DNA of 64,000 nucleotides from Notospermus geniculatus (Eukaryota > Nemertea > Pilidiophora > Heteronemertea > Lineidae), in contig NMRB01000317.1 in assembly GCA_002633025.1 (NCBI GenBank), positions 73,720 through 137,719 of the forward strand, read 5' to 3'. Position numbers and translations under genes: made by a program. The notes beneath the pieces are model-generated. The model saw only the letters and a program-made list of their open reading frames with translations, did no database searches and was not told the DNA's origin. Below are positions 60,327-64,000 of this stretch, piece by piece. Within the stretch, counting starts at the first letter, position 1. Every line of letters starts with the position of its first letter.

Positions 60327-62301
60327 TCAATGGTGCATGGAGTTCGTGGGCAGCATGTTCACAGACTTGCGGTGATGGTGTCAGGACTCGGCAATGCAAC
60401 AATCCTGCACCAGCGAATGGTGGGACAAACTGCGCCGGACAAGGTTCGCAGAAATGCCCAGATCCAGCCGTGATTTGTGCACCGGGTAAGTAACACCATT
60501 TTGCATTTAGGATTGACTAAAGGTGCTTACAGGTCGACATTGCGTCTTGAAGCAACTCGACGGACCCGTCGCAGATCAAAAAACCACCACGCGCAGGTCG
60601 ACATTTCAGCGATTGAGAGGAACTCGGAGCAACTGGCAGTTACCTCGAACAGCAGGCGCAGGTCCACGGATCTGAGTGGAACTGGAGACAAGTCGCCGAA
60701 AAGCAGAACATGGGCAACTATCCGGCACTTGCTCAGGTCGACAAAATCGGCAACTGATCAGTCTGACACTCCGAGTCATGGAGTTCCCTGCATCGCTGGA
60801 GAGCGAGTTGAAGAGGCAATGTCGACCTGTAAAAGCACCTTTATTGCTGTGGAAAATAAAGCAAAGGGAATCTGACTTTCCCATCAAAGTGTTTCATCGG
60901 TCTGGTACATGGATTCATTTACGAGAAGTATATGGCTAAGAATCCATTTCGCGATTCTCGAGCGGTGCGATGCCGCATCCTTTGTCCGTAGGCTGGCTTT
61001 CCATTCACGCGATTTTCGAGCGGCAGACGCTCGAAAGCATTGTTTGTTTCCGCGGCGTTACGGATAAAGGATGCGGCATCGCACCGCCCGAAAATCGCGT
61101 GAATGGATTCTTAGCCTTATCCTTTCACAAACAGAGACGAATGTTCTACACCACCACAAATTGTATTTCACCGATGCACAATGCAGACGAGAGTGGGCCA
61201 AATTCGTCTGCTTTCGGTCGTATGTAGGATGATAGTCTGTGCAGACTCTTCCATAACATTATGGTCATGTGACTCTTTGTCAATCGCCAACTGGGTTGGC
61301 TGGAACACAAAGTTGTGGCTGATTATTGGTCAACCGAAACCCATATGATAATGAGAGGGCATTGGTGTTCATATTAGAAACTGGGAATGTAGTATCGGGT
61401 ACAGAGTATGTTGAACAATTGATGCAAAACTGCGTGCAGTAAGGCCGAGTCTACATCGGATGACACGCGACACGAACACGAAGGCGAACAATGGCTTCAC
61501 AAAGGATTCATCCCCATGAAACCTTTGTTCGCCTGCGTGTTCGTGTCGCGTGTCATCCGATGTAAACTCGGCCTAATGGCGTCGTTCAAAGTGACGTCTT
61601 CTTCGTTTAGACATCTCCCGAGACAAGGTGCAAAATCTGCTTTTGTCATTTCCTCTGCATGAATACTCTGCGATCACCACTGACTCCGTTTTAGGCAAAA
61701 TCTTTTTAACGAAACGAGCTTCGGTCGCAGTGGATGGTAACTGGGGTCAATGGGGAGCTTGGTCTACGTGCACTGTTGATTGCGGTGGTGGAGTGCAGAG
61801 CCGGAGCCGACATTGCGACAGCCCACCCCCGAAAGGGGACGGGAGATTGTGCGCAGGACTTGGCATCCAGCATACGTCCACTCCGTTCGCACACAGTTTG
61901 AGCCCGTTCGGCAAAATTTTCAAGAACGTACTGAGAACTAGCTCAGTGTGATGGGGGTATTAACCCAGCCTAATGGAGTCGTTCAAAGTGACGTCTTCTT
62001 CGTTTAGACATCTCCCGAGACAAGGTGCAAAATCTGCTTTTGTCATTTCCTCTGCATGAATACTCTGCGATCACCACTGACTCCGTTTTAGGCAAAATGT
62101 TTTTAACGAAACGAGCTTCGGTCGCAGTGGATGGTAACTGGGGTCAATGGGGAGCTTGGTCTACGTGCACTGTTGTTTGCGGTGGTGGAGTGCAGAGCCG
62201 GAGCCGACATTGCGACAGCCCACCCCCGAAAGGGGACGGGAGATTGTGCGCAGGACTTGGCATCCAGCAAAGGCTTTGTAATGAAGTAGCGTGCAAAACG
62301 G
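60327..62301 (+). CDS. Thrombospondin type-1 repeat protein, two internal exons (partial)
   Basis: Exon 60327-60485 (159 bases) and exon 62128-62301 (174 bases) are both phase 1 at each end and each codes one TSP1 domain. The first reads [20 protein letters not shown] then [12 protein letters not shown]. The second reads [20 protein letters not shown] then [18 protein letters not shown] and CNEVACKTG. WxxWxxW, the CxxxCGxGxxxRxRxC pattern and six cysteines mark the domain. Such domains occur in secreted or membrane adhesion proteins. No start, signal peptide or end is in view; the gene could continue beyond 64000. Which TSP1 protein this is cannot be told. Confidence 0.7.
60934..61116. mobile_element. 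Inverted-repeat element between TSP1 exons, 183 bp
   Basis: Ends ggctaagaatccatt and aatggattcttagcc are complements; arms continue with gcggtgcgatgccgcatcct on both sides. It is non-coding. Confidence 0.8.
61442..61575. mobile_element. Inverted-repeat element, 134 bp
   Basis: Left taaggccgagtctacatcgg and right ccgatgtaaactcggcctaa pair, continuing through atgacacgcgacacgaacac. Nearly the whole element is a hairpin. Confidence 0.8.
61571..61951 (+). pseudogene. Broken tandem copy of the TSP1 exon
   Basis: 61571-61870 is almost identical to 61968-62267 at an offset of 397 bp. The acceptor at 61730 and most of the domain are kept, but the copy ends after GLGIQ and runs into unrelated sequence with a stop at 61951. 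It lacks the last two cysteines and the donor, so it cannot be a normal exon. Confidence 0.8.
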
Positions 62302-62811
62302 GTAGGCGATTTGATCTAAGTGTTGGTTGTTCACTTTCATCTTTTTATCTAGAGCTTCACCATTCATTGTCACATACGAATGTTACCATACCCGTAGTGG
62401 TTGTAAAGCGCATAGCTCTACCCGCAAAATATTCTAAATCTCACACCTTCCGATCAACCCTCACAATGTAATTTCGCATGATTTTGTCGAGACGTGCATG
62501 ATAATATGAACTGTTTGTGAATGTGCTCTGTTCCAGCTTATCATTCACAAACGGCTTCATGTTGTTCGTTTGTGTTACAATGTTGTCCATCCTTCCTCAT
62601 AGAATGTCGGTGTAAGCCATGGCCTCCATTCAGTACATGTCAGTTTAAATGTGCAATGTATCCATCAGGCTGAGTGTTCCTATTTCTAGATTAAGAGATC
62701 TTTGACTATACAAACCTATCGGGTCAAATTAAAACAGATTTCAAATGAATTAGATTGAAAAAAATTATGTAATGAGAATGAAGTAAAACGAAAAAAATAT
62801 GGTAGTCAAGG

Positions 62812-62882
62812 GGATTCGAACCCACGTCGATACTTCTGCCCGGATTTCAATGAAGTCCAACATCTAATCATTGCGGCATGAA
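62812..62882 (-). repeat. tRNA-like fragment
   Basis: On the minus strand gtgggttcgaatccccttga is B-box-like. The A-box half (aatgattagatgttgg) is weak. This is probably a SINE remnant. A similar B-box-like gggttcgagtccacg is at about 63926. Confidence 0.35.
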
Positions 62883-62902
62883 TGTTAAATGTACCAACCA
62901 AC

Positions 62903-63138
62903 CAGGAGCCATGTTCCCGAAGCCATCGTTAGGTTAACGATGTCGTTAAAACTGGGAAAATAGGGAGGTTTCGCAAGCGCCCAGTTAGGCCTTACGACGA
63001 CGTTTATCTATTGTGTGGGTATACCCAAACAATAGATAAACGTCGACGTATGGCCTAACCGGGCGCTTGCGAAACCTCCCTAATGTATAGCGTAACGACA
63101 TCGTTAACCTAACGACGGCTTCGGGAACATGGCTCCTG
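62903..63138. mobile_element. Nearly complete palindromic element, 236 bp
   Basis: Ends caggagccatgttcccgaag and cttcgggaacatggctcctg are perfect complements. The inner arms (gggaggtttcgcaagcgccc, acaatagataaacgtc) also pair, around the centre tgtgggtatacccaaaca. Confidence 0.85.
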
Positions 63139-64000
63139 AATCGTTGACATTTCTGTAATGTGGGTTGGGGAAAAAAGTTTCGCCGTCGATTCGGTTTCGC
63201 CCACAGTCAGCATGCTCCGGTGAACAAAGAGATTTCCGAATTTTGCCGATAGAAAATGTGCGCAAGGCACCCTGATCTATATTTTAGAAGGATTCTCTCA
63301 CAGAATCAGAACAGGCCCAACCGTGACGTTGAAATCATGGAACATTCTGCGTGATTGATCGGCAGGAAATCGTACGAGGTGACTGGTAGTGGTGCTCTCA
63401 CAGTCAGTGCGCGCAGTAGGCCTATGTCTGCTACGTGGGGAACGTCGAACTGGTATGAAATCTGCATCTGATTGAATATAACACCGTTATCGCCCATAGA
63501 AAATCTCCTGACCAAAAATCAGAAACATCTACACATTACAATAATTTGTATTTTGAGCTGTTGTCCACTGTTTAGGTAGGTCGGCGATGAGTTTAGCACG
63601 AATCGCTTATTTTTGCTAAGTCTGTAAATCAATGGCCATATTCGTGACGTCACATTTCATTGCCAAAATTTCAACGATTCGGTCTCGTCGGTACATTGGA
63701 CATCCATGGCGCAATAGGAGCAGTCAGCCGCGCATATTGCCAACAGATGGCAGCAAAGTCTTAGCGGACCAATGCACAGGAAAATCTACGTGATTGCTGC
63801 TCGATCGATAATGACTGGGTCCGCTAGATGCATTGAATTGGGCCGTAGTGACACCTAGTGGTCAACTCGCTGACAGCTCCTATTGTTACACGTCAGACTT
63901 GTTATTCGGGCAGAATTGTGGATGAGGGTTCGAGTCCACGCGGTTACCATGATTTTTTCTTCTTACTCTACATTATTCTCATAACATTTCCAACTAATAA
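63139..64000. other. Window end, no gene seen
   Basis: Only short stray reading frames. The TSP1 gene probably has an intron here. A tRNA-like B-box occurs near 63926. Confidence 0.4.

Overview
This window is nuclear DNA of an invertebrate animal, most likely a marine deuterostome (echinoderm, hemichordate or amphioxus grade). Evidence: interrupted genes with GT-AG introns, vertebrate-type single-copy genes (PHF12, UNC93A, MRPL50, SYNRG), innate-immune style lineage-specific genes, very dense short inverted-repeat elements, and clusters of the palindrome TAGGCCTA and of tacatgta. The phylum is inferred from general feel and not proven. The assembly is draft: there is an N gap at 40923-41033 and single Ns near 9754 and 59934.

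Layout. 1-2272 (+): 3' end of PHF12 with its FHA domain. 2780-6260: no gene seen, with short inverted-repeat elements. 6262-8663 (-): UNC93A-type membrane protein with two frame breaks. 8830-12760: repeats and a LINE fragment. 13444-18457 (+): MRPL50, whose 3.8-kb first intron is packed with nested inverted-repeat elements. 18880-20540: tandem and dispersed repeats. 20970-24464 (-): a complete 10-exon coiled-coil gene that I cannot name. About 25.3-30643 (+): a large disordered, probably chromatin-linked protein (HMG-box-like segment, RVSF motif, AT-hook-like motif). These two genes diverge from a shared 1-kb TAGGCCTA-rich region. 33064-40562 (-): gamma-synergin (SYNRG), 5' end missing. 41.5-52.3 kb: gene-poor, with foldbacks, palindromes, a dispersed repeat family, a ~98-bp minisatellite carrying two inserted elements, and tRNA-like and 5S-like pieces. 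52750-57510 (+): a single-exon gene for 1586 residues with 25 ankyrin repeats fused to a Mab-21/cGAS-like nucleotidyltransferase whose catalytic residues look intact. 57.4-58.9 kb: rearranged relics of that gene's tail, broken by a 938-bp foldback. 60327-62301 (+): thrombospondin type-1 repeat exons, one of them a broken tandem duplicate.

The conserved genes are housekeeping functions (transcriptional corepressor, trafficking, mitoribosome) and do not form a pathway. The candidate for an unusual system is the ankyrin-cGLR gene: a probable nucleic-acid or ligand sensor making a cyclic-dinucleotide-type messenger, with an expanding ankyrin array. All exon joins below were made by eye from splice consensus and reading phase; none was tested against transcripts.
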